Source: Ianthella basta
Lineage: Eukaryota > Porifera > Demospongiae > Verongiida > Ianthellidae
DNA: 64,000 nucleotides
Reading direction: 5' to 3'
Assembly (NCBI GenBank): GCA_964019415.1
Contig: OZ025885.1
Span: 5,103,444 to 5,167,443 of the forward strand
Shown: positions 1 through 17,959 of the stretch, in pieces
Position numbering within the stretch: position 1 is the first letter of the stretch
Layout: every line of letters begins with the position of its first letter
The notes under the pieces: model-generated
The model's database searches: none
The model's input: the letters and a program-made list of their open reading frames with translations, nothing else
Told to the model about the DNA's origin: nothing
Program-made: the position numbers and the translations under genes

Positions 1-471
1 ATGACTCAACACTATCACGCTATCAACTGTTATCCGCTATGAAAGTAGTATAGTGTGCATATATTTACATACGTATGTACCATGTAGTACTGTCACCAGT
101 CAATCATGCTTGGATGACTGACTGGATGATTGGAAGACTCACAGAGCAATTTCTTTCTGTAGCTGAGGTCATTCCGACGCTCCTATCACTTGTGTGGACT
201 GTGTAGGGCACACTCTAAATGGTTAAATCGCTCTGAAAAGATGTATGGTCAGAATTAGAATAAAATGGTTACATTCATTTTGTATATTGTCACATACTGT
301 ATGTGTACGTCCATACTAACTTGCAATATACTTACTTTCATGTGTATCAGATCTTCCTGAGGTAGTGGATCTATGTACAAAACATGCAACTTTTGGCATG
401 TCACATGTCATCATTGTGTCACAGTTTATGTCATTATGTCACATCCGTATTCTTCATGTGATGTCTTACAG

Positions 472-1112
472 CCTAGTCAGAGCAATGAGTACCTGCTTCG
501 TGATGAGCTGGGTGGATTGTATGTTCTCTCACAGAGGAGCAGGAACGGAGGGCTCAAGGACATTGCGCATTTTGTGAGTGATTTAGCACCACACTGCCCA
601 TACGTACGTAGGTCTGGCTACAGACATACAGTGTGCGTACATCCAGTCTTGGTGTGTGTTGACAGAGTAGAGGTTCCGTCCCGTGTGGGTAGTAGCAGAC
701 ATTGTTATGTACACGGTACACTGTCGGCATTGGAGCAACTTGGTTGAGTTCCATATTACCGGGTACTGTACCTTTGTGCTTCCCTTGCAGAAGTTGCCTC
801 CAGTGCAGAGTGTGGCCATCAGTGCCACAGGGCCTCCTCCCTCACAGCACTAGTGGCCCTCCAGAGGCAGAACCTCATGCCACACCTCCTACAGGGAGAG
901 GTGGGACGGTTTGCACAATGTCTTGAGGAAGCCTGTCAGATTCCTGAGGCTGCTGGCTGGCTCACTGAGGTGCTGAGTGGACTGCCTCAAACTGAACTAA
1001 GGCATTTGCACCTCAAAGGTGGATTGTGACCTATATAGCTACCCATCTACCCCTACCTCCTGTCACTGCAGACCAACTTCATGCCGGCTGATCCCCGGTC
1101 CTAGTTACGTAG
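472..1112 (+). pseudogene. UBR5: UBR5-like relic, 3' part, unit A
   Basis: Remnant exons resembling the UBR5 HECT E3 ubiquitin ligase. Exon 472-573 (acceptor cttacag, donor TTTT|GTGAGTG) encodes NEYLLRDELGGLYVLS, like the UBR5 block 'ILRDGNGTIYPMA'. A second piece from 791 reads KLPPVQSVAIS, meets a TAG, and continues only in another frame as LQRQNLMPHLLQGE, like 'MAVEKQTLMQHILRC'. The terminal HECT exon seen in unit B (39211-39423) is reduced to a stub near 1071-1112 and ends in a stop. UBR5 normally has about 2,800 residues, and only fragments remain here. UBR5 similarity is from memory of the human protein. Confidence 0.6.
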
Positions 1113-1417
1113 CTACCTATTGCAACTGCTGTCACCCTTGGCAGCCGACAGACATTGGAAGTAGCAGGCGCCACCGACATGTTTGGATGTGTTTCTGATT
1201 ATTGACATTATTACGTATAATTGCGTGTACGTTTCTTACAAGTACACATGCACGTGGGCGTGTCAGGCCAGTCGGACGTCACGTGATTACATTTTACCAT
1301 CGACAGGAAGTAACGATGTAACAAAATCCCCCTGATCAAGCCCAAAGGCTTCTAACTGTTGTAGTGTCGCGTCCCTCTGGTATAGCCTCCGTCCTCCCAT
1401 CTCACTGGTCGCGTATC
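1105..1417 (+). promoter_or_regulatory. NLR-A upstream region (probable promoter)
   Basis: About 310 bp between the last UBR5-like remnant and the NLR-A start. It contains CACGTGATTAC near 1279. The upstream region of NLR-B has CACGTGATCAC near 39742, although the two regions otherwise do not align by eye. A shared E-box-like element is the only candidate regulatory site I can support. No clear TATA box is seen here. Confidence 0.35.
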
Positions 1418-8787
<7,370 letters not shown>

Positions 8788-9416
8788 TTAATACTATTGA
8801 TGTAATATGCACAGTACATGTTATGTTATGTAATTTGTGTGTTGTGTAATTATTATTATATATATATATTTTGCCTCAATGTTATACAGAACTGTATTTT
8901 ATACTGTGTTTATGTGTATGCCTTAAATGATTTTTGTATAATTACAATTTCAATAATTTTATTGTCAATAATACTTTTGCAGACATTAAGTACAAATCGT
9001 TAATGGCATAATTAAATAATTATACTATAGTGTACATTACATAATTATATAGTCACATAATAATTATATATATGCATGCTATGACATACTACTACTTTAT
9101 ATATACGTACATATAATATAAACTTGCACTGTACATGTATTAATTATTTATAGTAAATGATAGTGTGAATGACTGTATGAAGTGCATTCGGTCCCGGCCA
9201 TGGACACACGGCTGAAACAATTGAAAAAATCTAACAAAACATGAGCTGTAGAGAAGAGTGTTCAGATAACTGTCCTTCATAGAGAACTCCCTAACAGTGC
9301 TCCTGCTATTGGGGACCTTCAAGCTCTGCACAGACAGAACAGGAGACAAGAGGACAATATCACACTCCCCACAGCCCCTCCCATTCACAGACCACTGGTC
9401 CTCTGCTAGTTAAGGT
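8788..9416. other. 3' flank between convergent NLR-A and RPN2 relic
   Basis: A/T-rich 3' flank of NLR-A up to about 9160. On the minus strand at about 9190-9320 there is a segment preceded by a good acceptor (ctgtctgtgcag); its open frame begins SLKVPNSRSTVREF. I do not recognise it. It may be 3' UTR of the RPN2 relic or a lost exon. It is conserved at 48047-48295. Confidence 0.35.
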
Positions 9417-9750
<334 letters not shown>

Positions 9751-9751
9751 C

Positions 9752-11313
9752 TCACTTCCTAGCCTGAGCAATTCTCCTCAACAACCTGTTCCCAGCAATG
9801 AAGGTTGGTACACCCAACAGAGCAAGGTACTTCAGGGTCTGGAACATGTTCTGGGGAGAAGTGGAGGGGATGGAGGAAGTTACGGAGTGGAGCAGAGGAT
9901 GACCACAATGGGAAGAGAAGTGACAATGGAAATGTATCACTGTATATCAAACAGTAGAGTGAAGGAAGAGTAAATCTCACACTTGTACCCCTTCCCTCCA
10001 CGCCTTCCCATTTCCCCCTGATGGAGGGGTGTGTCCCACTCACAGCCCCCCCCTCCCTCTTTTACCCCTTCCCTCCACACCCTCCCACTCCCCTACTCAC
10101 TGACTTGTCTTTGGTGGAGAAGCTCTTGTCTGCTGCCAACCTCTCCTCCACACTATCGATAACGCTCTCTGCCTTCACTGTGGCTCTCCCAAGGGACTGT
10201 CCAGAATGGTGCTCACATGTACCTTAGGCAGGAGGAATGTAACGGTACACATCACAGAGAACAACACACTAACACATTACAGATACATGACTTGTACCAT
10301 TGTATATAAATGTGATGAAGTTAGTATGTTCCCAGAGCTACCCTTCCAATGTTGTCACCATCACACTGTACTATGTAATCTGTTTACTATTCACATCCTC
10401 ACTAAGTGTAAGCACTTCAAACTAGACCATCCTACAGCTCACAGCAGGGTGTAAACTACCTACACACCACACACACATGCACACGTACGAATGCTTACAC
10501 ACACACGCACACACATACACACACATACACACACCTCATTGCAAAGTTAGGCCTCTCTGCAGACGTCACCCGATAATCCTCCACAGTGAGTGCAGCTGAG
10601 ACAAAAAACTACGTACAAGCAAGCGACACAAAGACACAATCCCATAACTGACAAAGACACAACTTGACAGTTTAACTGCAGGGGGTACTGTTTAATCCAA
10701 CAGTGCAATAACAGTAATACAACACATACTACTCAACACCACCACACATTCCCCAGCTGGCCTCACCTTGCTACTGGTGAGATGAGCAGTTGCTATAGCA
10801 ACAAGGCAGCATCCTCCACACTGGAGGCATACCTGCTGTTGAGAAACTAGTTGCCCAATTTGCCCACATCTGACTATAGTGTGGAATGGAGGAAGGGTGG
10901 AGAGACGGAGGGAGAGAAGGAAGGTGGAAGGGATGGGAGGAGGTAGGCACAAAGGTGATGAGTGCAGTGTGAGGAACAAAAAACTACATTTTGCAATGAA
11001 AAGCAAGATTACACCTTGTACAAACGAACACACTCTTGACAGTCGTCACACACTGTCAGCACTCTGACACTCAATACACACTCTTGACAGTCGTCACACA
11101 CTGTCAGCACTCTGACACTCAATACACACTCTTGACAGTCGTCACACACTGTCTGCACTCTGACACTCAATACACACTCTTGACAGTCGTCACACACTGT
11201 CAGCACTCTGACACTCAATACACACTCTTGTGGCTGGCTGCCTTGTTCAAAGCTTCTACCAGATGGAAGATACCAGTGGTCACTGTAGAGGTAGTGGGCA
11301 GACCGTCTTCATA
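9752..11313 (-). pseudogene. RPN2: RPN2-like (ribophorin II) relic, C-terminal exons, unit A
   Basis: Four minus-strand exons resemble ribophorin II, an ER oligosaccharyltransferase subunit. They are 11313-11226 (YEDGLPTTSTVTTGIFHLVE, like human 'QFEEGLETTALFVAATYKL'), 10873-10767 (QIGQLVSQQ ... ATAHLTSSK), 10222-10101 (VHVSTILDSPLG, then in another frame RATVKAES), and the last exon 9850-9752 (NMFQTLKYLALLG ... AGNRLLRR, very like the RPN2 C-terminus). Flanking phases demand a multiple of three for exon 10222-10101, but it has 122 bp. The coding for about 200 residues before the last exon is missing. I infer a pseudogene. The N-terminal exon lies beyond the satellite at 29320-29456. Confidence 0.65.
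11031..11222. repeat. 48-bp tandem repeat, four copies
   Basis: Four near-perfect units beginning CACTCTTGACAGTCGTCACA at 11031, 11079, 11127 and 11175. The unit B locus (about 51490-51545) has a single copy. The repeat sits in a relic RPN2 intron. Confidence 0.9.
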
Positions 11314-11739
11314 CTGGCAAGGGAGGAAACAGAGAGATGAATGGTAGGATTTTAAGGGCCCCCTAAATTGCATATATGCAAATTGAATACTCCTAAACAT
11401 ACAACAAACTCACTCGACAGTTACAAACAGTGTATGTGCACACTGAACTGTCACTTACAGCCTAGTTACATGCCAAGACAGTCTCATGCTCCAGTTTAGT
11501 ACTTTGTGAAATCATTGCTACAATTGTACAATCTGTGATGTCTATTTCGTTAGCATATTCACTGCTATCTCTAACAATCTGGTGAATGGGTGGCCAGAGG
11601 CTCAATGGTGCCATCTAGTGCCATCTCCTCGCAATTCATGCCAACTTGTTCGCTATTTTTCTGGGACAATTGCCATTCAGAAATATTCACTGAGTTACTC
11701 CGTGAATTATTTTTTAATCTTCATCAAACTTTGTGGATA

Positions 11740-12471
11740 CCATATAAATTCTAATATAGGCGTCGCCCCAATTAAAGCGCCCCTTAGGGGCATACTGCAT
11801 TATTCTTATTCCAATTGTAAGCGCCTTCGGGCGTTGGAATTAATTTTAGGTGGCGCCTAAACTAATGGCAGAAGTACGGTAGTTCGCACTTCCCACTTAC
11901 ACCTTTGCTGCTGCTACGTAAGATGGCAACCTTGACAGACTTTTTAAGCGTGTCAGCCCAGAGGACTACATCGCTGCTTCACGCTCAACCAGAGAACGTG
12001 GGATCGGTGTGAAGAAGACGGCCAAGCGACCTGTGGGGAGACCGAGGAAGCGCCCACTAGAACTGAGCAATGGCCAGGTGGAGGCCGACAAGCTGGAGAA
12101 CATCCAGGCGGCACCCGTAGTTGTTGATGATGAGGAGCCCAGTGCCAAGTCCATCCGATGCCAATACACTGCTAAACAGAAGCAGCGCGTTGTCCTTTAC
12201 GATAGGCACCACGAAGTTCGTCCCGCTGAAAGGAAGTTCAGCATTCCGTGATAGAATATCCAGCGTTGGCTAAAGAACTTTCGTGATGATGGCATCGAAC
12301 AGAGTTTCACACGTGTGTACGCAACAGTGCTATTCCGCTCTAATTACATGCGCTAGGCGCAGTTCCAATCGAAGCGCCCCTTGACCATTGTGTAATTTTA
12401 TCCGTTCTAATAAGAAGCGCCTGTCAGTGGTGGAATTATTTTAAGAGGTGCCTATATTAGAATTTATACGG
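11740..12471 (+). mobile_element. Pogo-like TA-flanked element, unit A
   Basis: Inverted ends CCATATAAATTCTAATATAGG (left; CCGTATAAATTC in the unit B copy) and the complement of CCTATATTAGAATTTATACGG (right), flanked by TA. Inside, on the + strand from about 12009, a reading frame gives KRPVGRPRKRP (AT-hook-like) and later QYTAKQKQRVVLYDRHHEVR ... NIQRWLKNFRDDG. That is the N-terminal helix-turn-helix style of pogo/Tigger/Jerky transposases. Two stops interrupt it at about 12249 and no DDE domain follows, so it is a defective remnant. The unit B copy is at 52068-52794. Confidence 0.6.
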
Positions 12472-12837
12472 TATATATCTCGGGAGCTACAAGCTCAATC
12501 CAGCTTGGGATTGGTGTGCGTGGTGGACATAGAGGTCAGTAAACAGTGACGGAGCTAGACCTTTGTCGCTTGCCAACTGTTGGAAATACACGCCGATAAA
12601 GTAAGTTTTCATGGAGTTCCCCATATTACCTTACATTTAGAAGTGTTACACAATTGCTTCAAAATGGACACTAAATGAATGTAACCAGTAGCCATGGTTA
12701 CATGTCACATGAACTTGTTCACTATTACAGTGCATAGAGACCTTTGGCAAAGATAGTCTTGTAAGTTCACTCAAGATGGTAGGACAATTTACCACTACGA
12801 AATGAAAAACAAAGGAAACATCATTTGGTTCGAATTT
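12472..12837. other. Unique spacer before satellite
   Basis: About 365 bp with no recognisable gene. It matches 52797-53160 closely, so the left edge of the satellite is conserved between units. Confidence 0.5.
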
Positions 12838-14021
12838 GAGACAAGATTAAGCAAGATGAAGAAAGATGAGGCAAAATAAAGCAAGATTAAGCAAGATGAA
12901 GCAAGATGAGGCAAGATGAGACAAGATTTAGCAAGATAAAGCAAGATGAGGCAAGATTAAGCAAGATTAAGCAAGATGAAGCAAGATGAGGCAAGATGAG
13001 ACAAGATTAAGCAAGATGAAGCAAGATGAGGCAAGATGAGACAAGATTTAGCAAGATAAAGCAAGATGAGGCAAGATTAAGCAAGATTAAGCAAGATGAA
13101 GCAAGATGAGGCAAGATGAGACAAGATAAAGTTAGATGAGGCAAGATGAGACAAGATAAAGGAAGATGAAGCAAGATGAGCTAAGATGTGACAAGATTAA
13201 GCAAGATTAAGCAAGATGAGGCAAGATGAGACAAGATTAAGCAAGATGAGGCAAGACGAGGCAAGACGAGAAAAGATTAAGTAAAATGAAGCACGATGAG
13301 GCAAGATGAGACAAGTTGAGACAAGATAAAGCAAGATGAAGCAAGATGAGTCAAGATTAAGCAAGATGAAGCAAGATGAGGCAAGATTAAGCAAAATTAA
13401 GGAAGATGAAGCAAGATGAAGCATGATGAGACAAGATGAAGCAAGATGAGACAAGATGAAGTTAGATGAGGCAAGATGAGACAAGATAAAGCAAGATGAA
13501 GCAAGATGAGACTAGATTAAGCTAGATTAAGCAAGATGAGGCAAGATGAGACAAGATTAAGCAAGATGAGGCAAGATGAGGCAAGATGAGACAAGATGAA
13601 GCAAGATGAAGCAAGATGAGGCAAGATGAAGCAAGATGAGGCAAGATGAGGCAAGATGAGGCAAGATGAGGCAAGATTAAGCAAGACTAAGCAAGATGAG
13701 GCAAGATGAGGCAAGATGAGACAAGATTAAGCAAGATTAAGCAAGATGAGGCAAGATGAGACAAGATTGGACAAGATTAAGCAAGATGAAGCAAGATGAG
13801 GCAAGATGAGGCAACATGAGGCAAGATTAAGCAAGATGAAGCAAGATGAGGCAAGATGAGACAAGATTAAGCAAGATTAAGCAAGATTAAGCAAGATGAA
13901 GCAAGATTAAGCAAGATGAGGCAAGATTAAGCAAGATGAGGCAAGATGAGACAAGATAAAGCAAGATGAGGCAAGATTAAGCAAGATGAGGCAAGATGAG
14001 ACAAGATGAAGCAAGATGAGG
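12838..14021. repeat. 10-bp satellite, block 1
   Basis: Tandem decamers of the form RCAAGATKAR (for example GCAAGATGAG, ACAAGATTAA) kept in strict 10-bp register. The + strand is purine-rich. Long minus-strand open frames of L/I/S/H/N/A/C are by-products of the repeat. The Tc1-type element at 14024 cuts the block. Confidence 0.97.
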
Positions 14022-14395
14022 TACGGTAGGCGCAAATATTATGTTTACATTTCGAAGCGAACTTCGCTGCAAAACCTCGTGCGAACTTCGGGCCAACTTC
14101 GCGCGAACTTCGGGCCAACTTCGCACGAACTTTGGGAGAAAACATCGTATGAAGTTTGGGGAACATTGTAAAAGTTAAAGGCAACTTCGTACGAACTTCG
14201 ACCCTTTGGATAGAAGGAAAATGGATCAAACTTCGCGAGCTAACTTCATAAGCATGTTAACTTCTGTGAACCTTCTCCATGTTGAACGCCGTGAATACAA
14301 TTATAGCCACAATGAATATGATTATAAGCTGGCGCACTGAGGTGCGATATTGTATCCAAGATTATTTTGAGAAGAGAAGAGAAGGAACAAGAAAT

Positions 14396-15609
14396 ATGTC
14401 GGCTCAGGAAGATGCAGTTCAAGCAAAAGGTACAAGCAACCTACGTATGTATGCTGTATAATAGTTTATTATAAAGTAGCTGCAAGTACAGTAACTTACA
14501 ACTGCAGCTACAGTTATTAACATGCAGTTGTATAACGAATTACCTTAGGAACTCCCCAGCACATTTTTGTTTACTGGGAAGAAGAAGGCTCAACATCAAT
14601 TGTCAAGGCTTCTCAGATTGTAGAACCACTGCAGCCTGTGAAAGGTTCAAAGTCAAAAGTCAAATGGGGCAAAAGAGTTTTACCTGCCACTGTTTTGGAA
14701 GTTGGGGGTAAAGAGAAACTGAAGAAGATGCAAAAAGAGTTCCACAAGAAGGTGTGTAATGAGGAAGTGCTTAAAGAAATTACTGAAACTGCACCTCCAG
14801 CGAAGAGAAAGTATGCAGAGTCGGAGACTACTTCAAGCAAGAAAAAAGGGAAAAAGGAAGCAGCTATTCTTTGTGTTACGAAGCCAGCTGAGCAAGTACC
14901 AGAGCCATCACCACCCACAACCACACTAGCCATAGACTTAGAAGAGCACCTTCCTGGCACCCCTTCACCAGAAGTACCTATACAGCACACTCCTCCACCA
15001 AATGATGCCCTTGCTCCAGATCTGCAAAAGATATATGATGAATTGCAGGCACAAAGATACACTTTACAGTCAGTTGAAGATTATGTGCACAAGCAGTTTA
15101 TGGAACTGCAAGCAATGCAATATTTGCAAGCAGCCCAGATTACTGAGCTGCAAGGCAAGCGTGACAAGCTAGAATCACAGCAGGGTTCTACACGAGATGA
15201 GTCTGAGGAATGCTTCCTGTCTCCGGCTGTTGGAATGAACCACAGGGAAGCCTTTCACGACATCGAAAATTTGCCTCTACAGCTCAACAGCACTCCAGCT
15301 TCACGGTGTAATCAGCCTGCATTGAAATCAGCTGCTGATATAATCGATAGCAATCAGAAGCTGCTCCAGTCCACAGTCAAAGCAGGGCGTCTAGCTGTTC
15401 AACTGGCAAGGTACAGCTACTTTGGTGAAGAAGTGATGACAATCAGTACAGTCTCAAGTCTGCCAAAAGAAAAACTGAAGGAAATCAAGGCACGACTATA
15501 TGAAGTCTTCCGTTTTAATAACCAAGTGGAATTTGAACCATTGTGGCAAAAGTGCCTAATTGCTATAGGCAAAGCCTGCCAGGCACTGAGGGTAAAAGAT
15601 GGCAACTGA
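14396..15609 (+). CDS. BEN-domain-like protein inside Tc1-type element
   Basis: Two exons, 14396-14429 and 14549-15609, join in phase (AAAG|GTACAA ... cttag|GA) to 364 residues. The spliced start is MSAQEDAVQAKG, followed by HIFVYWEEEGSTSIV and VKWGKRVLPATVLEVGG. That is the N-terminal block often found before BEN domains, which reads like a small beta-rich chromatin-type module. A basic, proline-rich middle follows (PPAKRKY, PSPPTTT), then a coiled region rich in Q/L. The last about 80 residues (GRLAVQLARYSYFGEEV ... FEPLWQKCLIAIGKACQAL) fit a BEN-type DNA/chromatin-binding fold. An AATAAA at 15809 could serve as poly(A) signal. The function within the transposon is unknown; alternatives are a captured host gene or an element regulator. 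Confidence 0.65.
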
Positions 15610-15883
15610 CGAACTTTCCCTAGCATATATGTACAGTATGTACAACATATTATGGATGCTTAAACGTTTCTTTCCTTATGACCCTGTAGAGTGAATGTGT
15701 GTACTATACTTGCCATTATTGTATGGTTATATATTTCTTATAGTGACATGATGATGAGCTTCTGTGCATGCTGTTCACATAATATTATATATAGAGAGGG
15801 CTAATTGCAATAAAATATGTACGTGTGTACAGGGTAGCATCATAAATGTACTTAGTTTGCTCAACCAAAATAATAGTACTATA

Positions 15884-16885
15884 TTAATATCCAGTTAGTC
15901 CACCTTCACGTTCAATTACTTGGGGCAGAACTTTGGCAAGGTGATTGATGTATCTGCAGCACTTTGTGACATCAACTGTTTCCCAAAAACTGACTATTCC
16001 TTGGATAAGGTCTTCTTTGTTCATTGGCTTCACTTCCCTTCTCAAATGTTCCTTCAGCTCATGCCATAAATTCTCTATTGGATTGCAATCAGGTGACTCA
16101 GGTGGTGTATGCCACCAATTGACTCCGTTTTCACGAAAGAACTGCTGTGCAAGTCTTGACGTGTGTTTAGGGTCATTGTCTTGGACAAACCGATGTCCAT
16201 TTGGATACAGTGATTCAATCATTGGTAGCAGGGTTTGCTCCAGGATGTTGACATATGCCACAGCATCCATACAGCCTTCAAATATACAAACTCCAGATCG
16301 GCCCTTCTTACTTATGGCTGCCCACACGTGAACTTTAGTTGGATACTTGGGTCTTGGCTTGTATCTTGGTTTAAGGCCAGACTTGGTGCAGCAGAATCGA
16401 CGGTGGGTCTCCATCTGCACCGTTGTCTCATCTGAGAAGATGCAATCGGAAAAGTCCTCTCCAATATTCTTTCTTGCCCGTGCCAGTCGCTTCTCTTTGT
16501 TAGCATCACGGATCATTTGACAGTAGGCACTACCACGGTGTGTCCATCCAAGCTGTGTCCGACATGTCAATGCGGTTCTTTCACATACATGATAGCCATG
16601 CTCTGATAACATTTTCTTCAACTCTTTTGCCGTGGTTTCATCATCATCCATCATCTTCTCATCTACTAATCTTCTTACTTCAGCAGTTATCTTTGACTTT
16701 TGCCCTGCACCTTCTTGTCTACCAATAGTGCCACACTCTTCATATTTCTTCAAAAACTTATGGACACCCTGTCTTGTGGCTGGGAGGTTCTCTTCTGCCA
16801 GTAGCTTTGCAATTTTTGGTGCCTTGAACCCATCTTGCCAAAGACTGACAATTCGCTGCCATTTGTACTCACTGTATGAAGCCAT
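15884..16885 (-). CDS. Tc1/mariner transposase, DD34E
   Basis: A 333-residue intact reading frame with the start chosen at MASYSEYKWQ. The upstream in-frame ATG would add 32 residues unlike the family. The N-terminus has paired helix-turn-helix regions (IAKLLAEENLPATRQGVHKFL). The catalytic triad is visible: D152 in IFSDETT, D236 in VQDNDPKHTS and E271 in NPIENLWHELKEHL, with 34 residues between the last two, which is the Tc1 DD34E spacing. The usual length of Tc1 transposases is about 340 residues. No stop or frameshift is seen, so the element may be or recently have been active. Confidence 0.9.
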   Translation of the reverse strand: MASYSEYKWQRIVSLWQDGFKAPKIAKLLAEENLPATRQGVHKFLKKYEECGTIGRQEGAGQKSKITAEVRRLVDEKMMDDDETTAKELKKMLSEHGYHVCERTALTCRTQLGWTHRGSAYCQMIRDANKEKRLARARKNIGEDFSDCIFSDETTVQMETHRRFCCTKSGLKPRYKPRPKYPTKVHVWAAISKKGRSGVCIFEGCMDAVAYVNILEQTLLPMIESLYPNGHRFVQDNDPKHTSRLAQQFFRENGVNWWHTPPESPDCNPIENLWHELKEHLRREVKPMNKEDLIQGIVSFWETVDVTKCCRYINHLAKVLPQVIEREGGLTGY

Positions 16886-17269
16886 AACACTTACAATAGA
16901 TCGATCAACGTTAACTCGCCACTTCCAAAGCCACTTAAGCACATAACACCTTCGCACCATAGCAACATTGGTGCTAAGCAATCTACTGAACGGAATCGCC
17001 CAACTTCGTATGAACTACTCCTCAACTTCGTACGAACTTCGCCTCAACTTCGTACAAACTTCGCCCCGACTTCGTACAAACTTCGCCCCGATTTCGTACG
17101 AAGTTCGCCTCAACTTCGTACGAACTTCGCCCCAACTTCGTAAGACCTTCGCCCCGACTTCGTACAAACTTCGCCCCGACTTCGGATGAACTTTGCCCGA
17201 ACTTCGGGCGAAGTTCGTGAAGAACGAACTTCGCATGGAAACATAATATTTGCGCCTACCGTAGTTCAT

Positions 17270-17959
17270 GCAAACAAGGTATTCCCATTGGTTAAGGCAT
17301 ATCTGAACGCTCTGTTCGCCGTCAAAGCCTCCATGGTCCCAGGGCAAATCCGTTGTATTAACTTGGAGGCCCGCTCAGAGTTGGCGTGGTGGGACTGGCT
17401 TCTAGATAACTGGACCGGGGTGTCGGTGCATCAGTTTCTGCTGCTCAGGCACCCCGACCACCACCTGCACACGGATGCGTCAGGTGCTTGGGGCTGCAGT
17501 GCGTGGTCCCTGCCACACTGGTTTCAGATGCGGTGGTCCCCTGAGACCACCCTTCCCAGTATCGCTCTTAAAGAGCTGTTTCCCATCGTCATGGCTACAG
17601 CAATGTGGGGGCATCTCTGGGCTGGGAGCCTCGTTCTCTGCCACTGCGACAACGCAGCCGTGGTGTCCCAAGTCAACAAGTTGCAAGCGCGGGACCCAAA
17701 AGCCAATCACATGCTGAGGTGTCTAGCATTTCTGCAGGCCATCTATGACTGCCGTGTGAGAGCAGTTCATGTCGCAGGGGTAAATAATCCAGACGCAGAT
17801 GCGCTGTCCCGCAACAGGGTAGGGACGTCTCCTAATCCCTCTCAGGTTCCACTCGCGTGGGCAAAGTTGATTTGCCAGCAAACCCCGGATTGGACCTCTG
17901 TACATTGGAGAGCAATGTTCAGCGATTCTTGGAGGCGGGCATCGCAGAATCAACAATGA
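17270..17959 (+). CDS. DIRS RNase H domain, 5' truncated
   Basis: The reading frame covers an RNase HI fold: HLHTDASGAWGCSAW (first Asp), ALKELFPIVMA (Glu), VLCHCDNAAVVSQVN (Asp) and HVAGVNNPDADALSR (last Asp). Upstream lies only the transposon end, so the reverse transcriptase is gone. The 3' end overlaps the recombinase frame by about 100 bp in another frame. Confidence 0.75.
   Translation, partial: ANKVFPLVKAYLNALFAVKASMVPGQIRCINLEARSELAWWDWLLDNWTGVSVHQFLLLRHPDHHLHTDASGAWGCSAWSLPHWFQMRWSPETTLPSIALKELFPIVMATAMWGHLWAGSLVLCHCDNAAVVSQVNKLQARDPKANHMLRCLAFLQAIYDCRVRAVHVAGVNNPDADALSRNRVGTSPNPSQVPLAWAKLICQQTPDWTSVHWRAMFSDSWRRASQNQQ

Larger units (their letters stand above)
14024..17261. mobile_element. 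Tc1-type transposon with BEN-like cargo gene
   Basis: Terminal inverted repeats CGGTAGGCGCAAATATTATG on both ends (about 27 bp in total), flanked by TA at 14022-14023 and 17262-17263, the Tc1/mariner target duplication. The 3238-bp element holds subterminal arrays of AACTTCG-type repeats at both ends (14054-14215 and 16995-17225). It also holds a spliced BEN-like gene (+) and a Tc1 transposase (-) in convergent orientation. The left flank is satellite and the right flank is DIRS-type sequence, so it landed at or created their junction. Confidence 0.85.

Noticed and set aside
14279-14461. Separate small gene before the BEN-like gene
   Set aside because: Only its in-frame ATG at 14396 and the donor at 14430 matter; it is the first exon of the BEN-like gene.
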